The translations under genes and the position numbers were made by a program. The notes beneath the pieces were generated by a model. The model did not search any database. It was not told the origin of the DNA and saw nothing but the letters and a program-made list of their open reading frames with translations. Source: Geodermatophilus sp. YIM 151500 (lineage in GTDB: Bacteria > Actinomycetota > Actinomycetes > Mycobacteriales > Geodermatophilaceae). From it: a DNA stretch of 64,000 bases. The stretch is from the NCBI RefSeq assembly GCF_025716945.1, contig NZ_JAOVZT010000001.1, forward strand, positions 530,271 to 594,270, in the 5' to 3' direction. This document shows, one piece after another, positions 34,354 to 43,080 of this stretch (position 1 is the stretch's first letter; each line of letters starts with the position of its first letter).

Positions 34354-37300
34354 GTGGGAGACCTGGCGCCAGGGCTGTACGAACACCTGCTGACGGCGGC
34401 ACTGCACGGTCGGTTAGCGAGCACGGACCCGGAGCTGGTGTCCCTCGGCGAGCCCGACCCGGTCGATGCGCACGAGGCGCTCACCCGCCACGTCGCCGCG
34501 CTGGTGTCACGGGCCCTGCGCATCGCCGGCGGCAATGACCGGGCAGCGGTCCAGCGACAGGTGCACCTGGCCAACGAGATGGTCAAGGCCATCACCGCCC
34601 TGGCGCCCGACGCGGCCACCGCGAGCGACGACATCGTCGAGTCGCCGCGAACGCTCCTCGCCATCGCCCCGCCCGCGACCACGCCCGGGCCGACGTCCTT
34701 CCCCGAGCGGCCCGCCGTCCCCCTGTCCACCAGCGCCCTGCTGGTCAACGGTCGCGGTCAACCGGGCATCGGCTTCGAGGTCGCCCGCGAGCTCGCCTCC
34801 GCGGACTCGGTGGACCTCCTCTGCGCCTTCATTAAGTGGCAGGGCCTGCGCGTGATCGAGAAGCAGCTTGGCGACATGCGCGAGCGCGGCGGCCGACTGA
34901 AGGTCATCACCACCACGTACCTGGGCGCGACCGACCAGCGGGCGCTCGACCGCCTCGTCGAGCTCGGCGCCGAGGTCAAGGTCTCGTACGAGACGCGCAC
35001 GACGCGGCTGCACGCCAAGGCCTGGCTGTTCCACCGCGCCACGGGTCTCTCGACGGCCTACGTCGGCTCGTCCGACCTCTCCCGCAACGCGCTGACCGAC
35101 GGCCTCGAGTGGAACGTGCGGCTGTCCAACGTCGAGCAGGCGCACCTGCTCACCACCTTCGCCGAGACCTTCGACTCCTACTGGCTCGACCCGTCGTTCG
35201 AGACCTACGACCCGCACCGCGACGGCGACCGGCTCCGCGAGGCACTAGCCGCCGAGCGCGGCGGCCCATCGGACCTCCCGATCGAGATCACCACGCTCGA
35301 CGTCCGCCCCTTCGGCTACCAGCGGGAGATCCTCGAAGCGCTCGATGCCGAGCGCAGCGTCCACGACCGGTGGCGCAGCCTCGTGGTGATGGCGACCGGC
35401 ACCGGCAAGACGATCGTCTCCGCGCTGGACTACCGGCGGCTGCGGGACAGCGGCACGGCCGACCGCCTGCTGTTCGTCGCCCACCGCGAGGAGCTGTTGT
35501 CCCAGAGCCTGTCGACGTTCCGGCACGTGCTGCGCCAGGGCGACTTCGGTGAGCTGTTCGTCGGCGGGCAGCGTCCGCGCGAGTGGCGCCACGTGTTCGC
35601 GTCGATCCAGTCGCTTCACCAGATCGACCTCGCCGACCTCGACCCGCGCCATTTCGACGTGGTCGTCGTGGACGAGTTCCACCACGCTGAGGCGGTCACC
35701 TACCGGCGGCTGCTCGAGCACATGCAACCCGCCGTCCTGCTCGGGCTGACCGCGACGCCCGAGCGCACCGACGGCGCCGACGTGCGGACTTGGTTCGACG
35801 GGCGCATCGCCGTCGAACGGCGGCTCTGGGAGGCGCTGGAGCAGGGCTTGCTCGCGCCGTTCCAGTACTTCGGCATCCACGACGACGTCGCGCTCGACCA
35901 GCTGCGGTGGAAGCGCGGCCGCGGCTACGACGTCGCGGAGCTGACGAAGGTCTACACCGGTGACGACCACCGCGTCCGGCTCGTCCTGCAGGCGGTCAAG
36001 GACAAGGTCGAGGACGCCGGCAGGATGCGGGCGCTCGGCTTCTGCGTCAGCGTCCAGCACGCGCAGTACATGGCCGAGCGGTTCTCCCGGGCCGGCATCC
36101 CCAGCCGCGCGGTGACGTCGAGTCGACCCGCGAGGAGCGCGCGGCGGCGGGGCCGCTCTGCGCGACCGGACGGTCAATGTCCTGTTCACCGTCGACCTGT
36201 TCAACGAGGGCCTCGACATCCCGACCGTCGACACGGTGCTGTTCCTCCGCCCCACCGAGAGCGCGACGGTGTTCCTGCAGCAGCTGGGCCGCGGGCTGCG
36301 GCTGGCCGAGGACAAGGCGTGCCTGACCGTGCTGGACTTCATCGGCGCCCAGCACCGGGAGTTCCGCTTCGACCTGCGCTTCCGTGAGCTGACCGGCAGC
36401 TCGCGCCGAGGTCTGCAACGCGACGTCGAAGCCGGCTTCCCCACCCTGCCGGCGGGCTGCCACATTGAGCTGGACCGGGTGGCGCAGCAGGTCGTCATCG
36501 ACAGCATCAAGCAGTCGCTCACCGTGTCCTGGAAGGGGCTGGTCAGCGAGGCCACGAGCCTGCAGTCGCCCTCGCTGGCCGAGTTCCTCGAGGAGACCGG
36601 GGTCGAGGTGGAGGACCTGTACCGCGGGAACGGCCGCAGCTGGCTGGACCTCAAGCGGGCCGCCAGCTGGGACGAGGAGGAGCCGGGCCCGGACGACGCG
36701 GCGCTCGGTGCCGCATTCGGCCGCATGCTGCACGTCGATGACCTGGAGCGACTGCAGCTCTTCCGGTCGCTGACGCGGGACGACGCCGCGGGGCAGCGGA
36801 ACGCTCGCCTCCGCCGCCTGGTCGCGATGCTGCACTTCTCGCTCTACGGCTCGCGGACGCCGTTCAGCAGCGTCGAGGCGTCAGTCGCGCGGTTGCTCGC
36901 GAACCGGGGCCGCGCCGACGAGCTCGTCGAGCTCAGCGGTGTGCTGCACGAGCGCATCCAGCGCGTGACCCCGCCGCTGGGTGAAGCGAGTGACCGGCCC
37001 CTGCACGTCCACGCGCGGTACAGCCGCGACGAGGCCCTGGCGGCCTTCGGGTTGGAGAACCTCAACGGCACCTGGGGCTCGGGCGTGCGCTGGGTGAAGG
37101 GCGACCGGGCCGACGTCTTCTTCGTGACGCTGGAGAAGACCGAGGCGCACTTCTCCCCCACCACGATGTACGCCGACCACGCCATCACTCCGACGCTGTT
37201 CCAGTGGGAGTCACAGAACGCGACGGCCGCGGTGTCCCCGACCGGGCAGCGCTACGTCCACCACCGGGAGATGGGGTCGTCCGTGCACATGTTCGTGCGG

Positions 37301-37459
37301 GAGACCAAGACGGCGGACGGGACTCTGGGCACGCCGCCATACCTCTACGCCGGGCCCATGTCCTACCTGTCCCACACCGGCGAGCATCCGATGCGCGTCC
37401 TCTGGCAGCTGGACCATGCCCTGCCTGCAGACGTCTTCCACGCCGCCAAGGTTGCGTGA
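34354..37459 (+). pseudogene. PLD-nuclease/SF2 helicase/DUF3427 protein with two frame lesions
   Basis: The gene would encode about 1035 residues. Order: N-terminal DUF3427-associated helical region; phospholipase D-like nuclease (LHAKAWLFH near 219, then VGSSDLSRNAL); SF2 helicase (MATGTGKT 346-353, DEFHH near 440, LGLTATPER, then QQLGRGLRL); C-terminal DUF3427. Two 1-base losses near 36116 and 36150 shift the frame twice within 40 bases, between AGIPSRAV and LFTVDLFNEG. Such proteins occur in defence islands and probably process foreign DNA. If the lesions are real the gene is broken; if they are errors it is a full-length defence helicase. The GTG at 34354 is the best start. Confidence 0.87.
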
Positions 37460-37483
37460 GCTAGTGCTGCGGCTGCACTAGTT
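37459..37483. terminator. Bidirectional hairpin between helicase and GIY-YIG genes
   Basis: CTAGTGC (37461-37467) and GCACTAG (37475-37481) form a 7-bp stem, extendable with A-T and G-T pairs, with a 7-base loop. It overlaps both stop regions of the convergent genes. Confidence 0.65.
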
Positions 37484-38305
37484 GGCGTTGAGGCCGAACC
37501 GCCGCGTGAGCAGCTTGAACTTCCAGTACGACTCGATCTGCTCGATGGTGTCGTCGGGGGTATTGCCGTCGACGACTTCCAGCACCGACACCTGGTAGTT
37601 GCGGCGGCCGTGCCGGGCTACGGCCTTGAGGCGGACGTCGCCGCCGTCACCGCCGTTGGCGTACTCCAGCCAGCGGCCGAGCAGGCTGTCGGCACCCTTC
37701 GCCGAGCCGACGTACTGTAGTCCGGACTCGACGTCGACCAGCAGGTACACCCCCTTCACGGTGCGCAGCACCTGCTGCCAGCCGTGCGGGAGGGTGGGGA
37801 TGTCGTCGACCGGCCGGACGAACTCGCGGAACCCAGGGAAACGGGGTTCGTACTGCTCGGCGATCTCGAGGACCGGCTTGGGCTGGTTGGCAGCTCGCTG
37901 GACCCAGCTTCGAGTGCCGGCGCCCCAGTCGATGACGATCTTGTCGGTGTAGTCGCCGAGTCGCCCGAGCAGCCGCAGGTCGTAGTCGTGGTAGCCGGAC
38001 ACGTCGCCGCCGGTCAGGACGTCGACGGTGCCCGCCGGGCAGGTGGTGACGCCGGCGACCTTGTAGAGGCCGACGAACACGGTCTTCCGGGCCTCGGTCA
38101 CGATGAAGCTGGCGAGCAGGTCGCCCACGTCGAACAGGTTGCGCTGCTGGACGCTCTGGTACCGCTCGAACGCGGATCTGTCGCTTCGCCAGGCCTCGTA
38201 GAGCCGGCCGGGCTTCAGCCGGTTGTCCTGGTGCCGGACCAGGCGGACCTGCGCCGACTTTATGCCCTCGAGGGACAGCAGGTCGTTGAACGTCAGCATC
38301 GGCAT
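37478..38305 (-). CDS. GIY-YIG domain nuclease
   Basis: The 275-residue protein has a unique N-terminal region of about 175 residues. A GIY-YIG domain follows: KGVYLLVDVESGLQYVGSA (the GVY and YVG strands), then the Arg of LLGRWLEYANGG, a Glu in IEQIESYWKFKLLTRRFGLNAN and the C-terminal Asn. The catalytic set is present. The N-terminal part contains TVFVGLYKVAG and may bind DNA or a modified base. It ends 18 bases from the convergent PLD-helicase gene, suggesting a shared defence module, though opposite orientation rules out one operon. Confidence 0.82.
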   Translation of the reverse strand: MPMLTFNDLLSLEGIKSAQVRLVRHQDNRLKPGRLYEAWRSDRSAFERYQSVQQRNLFDVGDLLASFIVTEARKTVFVGLYKVAGVTTCPAGTVDVLTGGDVSGYHDYDLRLLGRLGDYTDKIVIDWGAGTRSWVQRAANQPKPVLEIAEQYEPRFPGFREFVRPVDDIPTLPHGWQQVLRTVKGVYLLVDVESGLQYVGSAKGADSLLGRWLEYANGGDGGDVRLKAVARHGRRNYQVSVLEVVDGNTPDDTIEQIESYWKFKLLTRRFGLNAN

Positions 38306-38328
38306 CCCCCGGCTGGGCCGCGCCTGGG

Positions 38329-38499
38329 TCAGCGGCTCTCGTCGTCCCGCGGAGAAACTGCCGGCACCGCGGGCCGCCGGCGCGAGAAGCCGGGGTCGAA
38401 CCGCTGGGTCATGTCCAGCTCGCCGGGGTCGGCGGCAGCGTGCCGCCCGGGCACGGGCATCTTGAACTCGGCGGTCTCATCCGTGAAGTGCTTGGCCAC
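38329..38499 (-). CDS. 56-residue conserved small protein, paralog 2
   Basis: GTG 38499 starts a 56-residue frame closely matching the protein at 15591-15761. Shared features are KH near the start, DETAEF, MP, RHAA, then GELD-x-TQRFD, with a variable Pro/Arg tail ending in acidic residues. The two genes also share DNA around the GAACCGCTGGGT block. Both are on the minus strand and both are single genes not part of an evident operon. No domain is recognised. The gene lies 23 bases downstream of the GIY-YIG gene start on the same strand. Confidence 0.7.
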   Translation of the reverse strand: MAKHFTDETAEFKMPVPGRHAAADPGELDMTQRFDPGFSRRRPAVPAVSPRDDESR

Positions 38500-38599
38500 G
38501 GCCCCACGCTACGAAGCGGAACCGGTTCAGTGCGGTAGGCGCGAGAGGCGTCCCGCGCGGCTGGGACCAGAAGGGCGCCTGTGGTCGATTTGTCGACTT

Positions 38600-39420
38600 G
38601 TCCCCGGGTCGATCGGCCAGCGGCAGCGTGATCAACGAGGGTGCGGCGCCCCCGTGGCTGATCCGATGGTGGGTCGGCAGCCCGTGCGAGGACTGACCGA
38701 CCGGCTCGCCGGTGCCGAGATTGCGCGCGTACCTCCGGATGGGCACCGCCGGAGACCTGCAGCCGGACCCGCCGCCGGCCCGGAAGTGCTGCGCGGTGTC
38801 GGGCAGCGTCGTCTCCACCACCCGCTCCCCCTTGACCGGCTCCTCCCCCGGCGCGGGGTCGAGCCGGACCAGCCGGTCGGTGATGTTGACCGACTTCCCG
38901 TTCAGGCCGACGTCACACAGACGCACGAACACGTCGGCGTACGGGTTGTCCGACTCGACGAACAGCCGGACACGCACCTCGACCGGTTTTCGGAGCGGCG
39001 GCGTGGTGAAGCTGCGGACGTCGTCGCGCGCCTCCAGCTCCGTGTTGTCACGCGGGCCGGCGCCCCGCGCGAGCACGCGGCCGCCAACCGACGGCGTGGG
39101 GTCCATGGGGTCGTAGCGGAACGTCGTGGCCGAGGCCTGGGCCGGCGGGTGGTCCTGCAGACGTCCGTCCGACGCCAGGAACCAGGTGCGGTCGGTGGTG
39201 GCCGACGGCCAGTCGGGCAGCTTGCGCCAGGTGCGCGCGACGGTGACGTAGACGCGGACGCGGCTCTCTCGCGGCGGCACGGGGTCGGCCCCGGAGATCG
39301 GCAGGTGAGTGTTCAGCCAGGCGAGGCTCTTGACCGCCGACACCGCCGGGTCGATGGTGAGGTGCGCCCACGGGAGGATCGTCATCCCGACGTCGACCCC
39401 GCGGTCGCGCAGCGTGCCGC
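38600..39420 (-). pseudogene. CocE/NonD family hydrolase remnant (C-terminal half)
   Basis: The minus-strand frame encodes the C-terminal beta-sandwich of CocE/X-Pro dipeptidyl-peptidase-like esterases: PWAHLTIDPAVSAVKSLAWL, a WRKLPDWPS segment, FTTPPLRKPVEVRVRLFV, FVRLCDVGLNGKSVNITD and RYARNLGTGEP. The N-terminal alpha/beta-hydrolase catalytic domain is absent. Sequence after VETTLPDTAQHFRAGG is degraded, though the true end (about SLITLPL) is still visible. The gene is truncated at the 5' side, where an unrelated plus-strand fragment begins. Confidence 0.85.
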
Positions 39421-39422
39421 GC

Positions 39423-39572
39423 GGCTGGCTGGCGCGCGAGAAGGGGATGTCGGTCGAGGAGGCAACGGCGCTCGTGGCCGAGCGCTGGCCGCACCTGGGT
39501 CTGTGGAACCAGAGCTTCACCGCCGCGCTCGAGCGCCTTGCCACGCAATCCCACGACGACGGGCAGCGATGA
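39423..39572 (+). pseudogene. Fragment of an unidentified plus-strand gene
   Basis: The frame LAREKGMSVEEATALVAERW then PHLGLWNQSFTAAL and stop at 39572 looks like the C-terminus of a real soluble enzyme, but the family is not certain. It has no upstream start of its own and butts directly against the truncated CocE gene, so it is likely a gene tail left by a deletion. Confidence 0.45.
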
Positions 39573-40011
39573 ACGCCATCGACTTCGCGAGGTCTGCCGG
39601 CAGATCACCGTACGCGTCGCCGAGTGGACGACTGCCTCCAGCGGCTGATGCCACTCTGTCGGACCCCTCGCCTAGCCTTAGCCGCGGCCACTTGATCGCG
39701 CCGGCAGAACGATGATCCACTGCCTCAGTCAGGCGTCCGTCCGCGCTCCGACCCGCCGACACCCCCGGAGACCACCCCTCCCTCACGACTGAAGGAAGCG
39801 AGCAGCACGAACACGGAGTCGGCGGCGGCGCAACGACCGCCGGCCAACGCAGGTCACAGCATGTGTGGCTGCAGACGAGACGGCGGGTCCCCCACAGGGC
39901 GACCTAGGCCTCGACTACGTTGGACACCGTGCACGGCCGACCGTTTTCCGTAACAGACGAGATAAGCAATCCCCACCGTGCCATTAGTTTGTCATAGTCG
40001 AGGGGAATACG
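39573..40011. other. Intergenic gap and left edge of low-GC island
   Basis: No gene is seen in these 440 bases. GC content falls visibly from about 39930 onward (for example AACAGACGAGATAAGC and TTAGTTTGTCATAG), marking the likely junction of the foreign restriction-modification island. GAGGGG at about 40000 serves the methyltransferase start. Confidence 0.55.
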
Positions 40012-41265
40012 GTGACAAACGACCTTACGTACATCAGCCTCTTTAGCGGCATAGGCGGCCTGGAACACCCCGAGGCAGCACCTGTGCTGGTTTGCGAATC
40101 AGACCCCGATTGCCAGGTTGTACTCCGGCGACAATACCCAAATAGCGAGATTTGGCCCGACGTCGAAACGCTCGATCCCCCGCCGGCACAGATGATCGTG
40201 GGCGGATGGCCATGTCAAGACCTCAGTTCCGCTGGGCTGCAGACCGGACTATCCGGTGTGCGCTCGAGTCTTTTCTTTGAAATGCTGCGAGTGGCCAAGG
40301 ATAGTGGTGCCGAGACAATAATCGGGGAAAACGTTCCGAATCTCCTCTCCCTGAAGAAGGGGGCAGACTTCGCGGCGCTTCTGCGCGCCCTCACTGACGG
40401 CGGATACCCCTTCGTCGCTTGGCGAGTGATCAATGCGCGCTCCTTCGGCCTGCCTCAGGACCGTAAGCGCTTGTTTATTGTCGCCTCCAAAACAAGGGAA
40501 TGCGCTGAGGCCATCCACGCGCGCCTCCCCCACCAGCCGCAGTCCATCGCCGCTTTCGAGGGCGGGCCAGCGGGATTCTACTGGACTGGCGGTAAGAGGT
40601 CGATCTGCTTTTCTGAGGGTTTTGTCCCTGCCCTCAAGATCGGCGCCACGGACGATGCCGGCCGCTCCCCAGTTGCCGTCCTCATCGACGGACGTGTCCG
40701 GAAACTCAATCTGCCTGAAAGCCTGCGACTTCAGGGGCTTAGCCACCTGCGCCTGACAGGAGTGAGCCGATCCGCCGCTTTGCGGATGACCGGCAATGCC
40801 GTTGCAGCCCCCGTAGGACGTTTCGTCGTGGAGTCGGTCAGCCAATGCGCATCACCCGCGGGCAACCCAACAAAGACCGCAGCATTTACCCCGTCGGGAC
40901 TTCTCCTGCGTAACGGCGAAGTACTGTCCGTGCAGCACAAGAGTGGTCCGATGGCCAGAAACTTGGACGACTTTCTGGACCGTGCCGACAAGGGTAGCCT
41001 CAGCGCACAGGCCGCCGCTGGACTCATCGTTCGTTCAGTGCGCTCCGGACTACCCATGCCGCGCGAATTGTTCGATGCTCTGGCCGACACGGCCATGGAT
41101 CGCGAAGGTGGCCTCCGGCCGTCGCGGTCTGATAGCTTCGCCGCACTTGACGGCATGCAGGCACACGTTAGTAGCTACGCACAGCACCTTCCACGCATGA
41201 TCGACAGCCGTCGGGGGCGGTCGCGCTTGTTGCGCACCAAAGAACTGTACAGGAGCGCAAGTTGA
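40012..41265 (+). CDS. dcm: C5-cytosine DNA methyltransferase
   Basis: The 417-residue enzyme has all core C5-MTase motifs: FSGIGGLE (11-18), GGWPCQDLS with catalytic Cys68, GENV (105-108), LPQDRKRLF (148-155) and GNAVAAPVG (261-269). The target-recognition region between motifs VIII and IX is short. After motif X an extra 145 residues of unknown type follow. The GTG start has GAGGGG upstream. TTGA overlap couples it to the next methyltransferase. Codon use is AT-richer than its chromosomal surroundings. It presumably protects host DNA against the linked nuclease or supplies a second modification. Confidence 0.93.
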   Translation: MTNDLTYISLFSGIGGLEHPEAAPVLVCESDPDCQVVLRRQYPNSEIWPDVETLDPPPAQMIVGGWPCQDLSSAGLQTGLSGVRSSLFFEMLRVAKDSGAETIIGENVPNLLSLKKGADFAALLRALTDGGYPFVAWRVINARSFGLPQDRKRLFIVASKTRECAEAIHARLPHQPQSIAAFEGGPAGFYWTGGKRSICFSEGFVPALKIGATDDAGRSPVAVLIDGRVRKLNLPESLRLQGLSHLRLTGVSRSAALRMTGNAVAAPVGRFVVESVSQCASPAGNPTKTAAFTPSGLLLRNGEVLSVQHKSGPMARNLDDFLDRADKGSLSAQAAAGLIVRSVRSGLPMPRELFDALADTAMDREGGLRPSRSDSFAALDGMQAHVSSYAQHLPRMIDSRRGRSRLLRTKELYRSAS

Positions 41266-43073
41266 ATTACTCTGGCGAGCCCTCCGGCCCGCAGTCACCG
41301 CTCGCGTATCGCCTTGCGTTGCTCCAGGAAGCGTTTCCCGAAGCCTTTCTCGACGGCCAGCTTGACGTCGCCCTGATCGCGGACTTAGCGGGAACCGAAG
41401 AGGCCACGGCAAGCGAGGAACCGGTCGGATTCTCCTGGCCCGGGCGCACGGCGGCGCTTCACAGCCTGCGTCAGAAGCCAGCATCTGCCCTCGCGCCGAC
41501 GGCCTCCGTGGTGGGGGCGGCTTGCCACGTCTTCGTCACCGGCGACAACTACGAAGTTATGAAGCTGCTCCAACCCGCCTATGGCGGCGCGGTGAAGATG
41601 GCTTTCTTGGACCCCCCATATAACAATGGCCAAGATGAAGTGTACGTGGACGATTTCGACGACGCCTGGACTCGATACTCGGAGCACGAGGCAGCTGTCG
41701 ATGACGGTCGCCGGTCGCCAGCGCTAGCGTCGAGCGGCGGGCGCGGCCGCCATAGTCGCTGGTTGACCATGATGCTGCCGCGTCTTTACGTTACACGGAA
41801 CCTTCTGAGTGAAGATGGGGTCGCCTTCGTCGCGATCGACGACCACGAGGTACACCGCCTGCGACTTCTCATGGATGAGGTTTTCGGACCCGAGAACTTC
41901 GTCTGTAACCTTGTTTGGGAGAAGCGCTATTCGCCGGCTCCGGACGCCAAAGACGTGGGTTACGTCCACGAGAACATCCTGTGCTATCGGAAGTCCGCGT
42001 CCTTCGGCGCCTCGCTGCTACCCATGTCCGAGGCGCAGCGGAGCCGGTACCAGAATCCCGACAATGACCCCCGCGGGCCCTGGAAGTCGGCCGACTATAC
42101 TTGCCGGTTCACAGCCGACGAGCGGCCAAATCTGTACTACCCCATCAGTCACCCACAGACCGGCCAGGAAGTATGGCCGAAGAGGAGCCGTGTTTGGGCG
42201 TGCACCAAAGAGGAACACGAGCGCCAGAAGGCTGAGGGCCGGCTGTGGTGGGGGCTTGACGGAAGCAACTCGGTGCCTGCACGGAAGGCGTACTTGTCAG
42301 AGATCCGCCAGGGCCGTATGCCTTCGACTCTTCTACGACACACGGACGTTGGCCACACGGATGATGCGGCTAAGGAGATCCGCAGATTCTTTCCCGACCT
42401 TCGGTACAGCGGGAAGCCTGTAGCGCTGATCAGGCAGTTGATGCAAATCGCGGGAGTAACTCACGGCGACGTAGTCCTTGATCCTTTCGCCAGGACGGGG
42501 ACAACGGCTGAGGCAGTGATCGCCGAACGGCTCTCGACCGGGAGTTCGGCACGATTCCTGCTTATTGGGCTACCTGAACCCGTGGGCGGTGCTGGACCCT
42601 CGCGAACCCTACCTGAGGTTGCGCTCGCGAGGGCTCAGAGTTGCTTGACGGCCGGAGGAGAACCCGCAGGCAGACTCCGCGCATTCCGTCAAAGGCGGGG
42701 CATCTTCCTTCCCGCGCTTCCGCAGACCGCAACTGAAGAAGCCCAGGATCATCTTTTCGAAGGCGTTCGATACATTGACCGGACAGCGACCGACGAGTCC
42801 TTGGCGGTGAATATCGCGCTTGCCGACGGTATCCCCTTGGACGCTGTCGTCGAGGCCCACTCGCTCTCTGGGGGTTCCCAGGCGTACGTATTCGGCGGCG
42901 AGCTTGCAGTGTGTGTCGCAACGTCTCTGACGTCCTTCGCCGTTGATGCGCTCAGCGCATTGACGGTTCATCGCATCATCTGTCTTGAGGAGAGCTTCAC
43001 CGGACAGGACGAGCTGTTGATGAATACGAGACTTCGAATGAAGGAGCGCTGGATCTCCTTCGAGACACTGTAG
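41262..43073 (+). CDS. Type III-like site-specific N6/N4 DNA methyltransferase (Mod)
   Basis: The 603-residue amino-methyltransferase has motif IV DPPYN (117-121) before a long target-recognition region, and the late motif I-like DPFARTGTTAEAV near 406, the beta-class order used by type III Mod subunits. An amino-terminal extension and a C-terminal domain of about 170 residues flank the core. It would methylate adenine (or N4-cytosine) at the site used by the Res subunit downstream. Translation starts at TTG 41262 with AGGAG nearby, overlapping the dcm stop. It lies 7 bases from res. Confidence 0.9.
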   Translation: MNYSGEPSGPQSPLAYRLALLQEAFPEAFLDGQLDVALIADLAGTEEATASEEPVGFSWPGRTAALHSLRQKPASALAPTASVVGAACHVFVTGDNYEVMKLLQPAYGGAVKMAFLDPPYNNGQDEVYVDDFDDAWTRYSEHEAAVDDGRRSPALASSGGRGRHSRWLTMMLPRLYVTRNLLSEDGVAFVAIDDHEVHRLRLLMDEVFGPENFVCNLVWEKRYSPAPDAKDVGYVHENILCYRKSASFGASLLPMSEAQRSRYQNPDNDPRGPWKSADYTCRFTADERPNLYYPISHPQTGQEVWPKRSRVWACTKEEHERQKAEGRLWWGLDGSNSVPARKAYLSEIRQGRMPSTLLRHTDVGHTDDAAKEIRRFFPDLRYSGKPVALIRQLMQIAGVTHGDVVLDPFARTGTTAEAVIAERLSTGSSARFLLIGLPEPVGGAGPSRTLPEVALARAQSCLTAGGEPAGRLRAFRQRRGIFLPALPQTATEEAQDHLFEGVRYIDRTATDESLAVNIALADGIPLDAVVEAHSLSGGSQAYVFGGELAVCVATSLTSFAVDALSALTVHRIICLEESFTGQDELLMNTRLRMKERWISFETL

Positions 43074-43080
43074 GAGCGAA

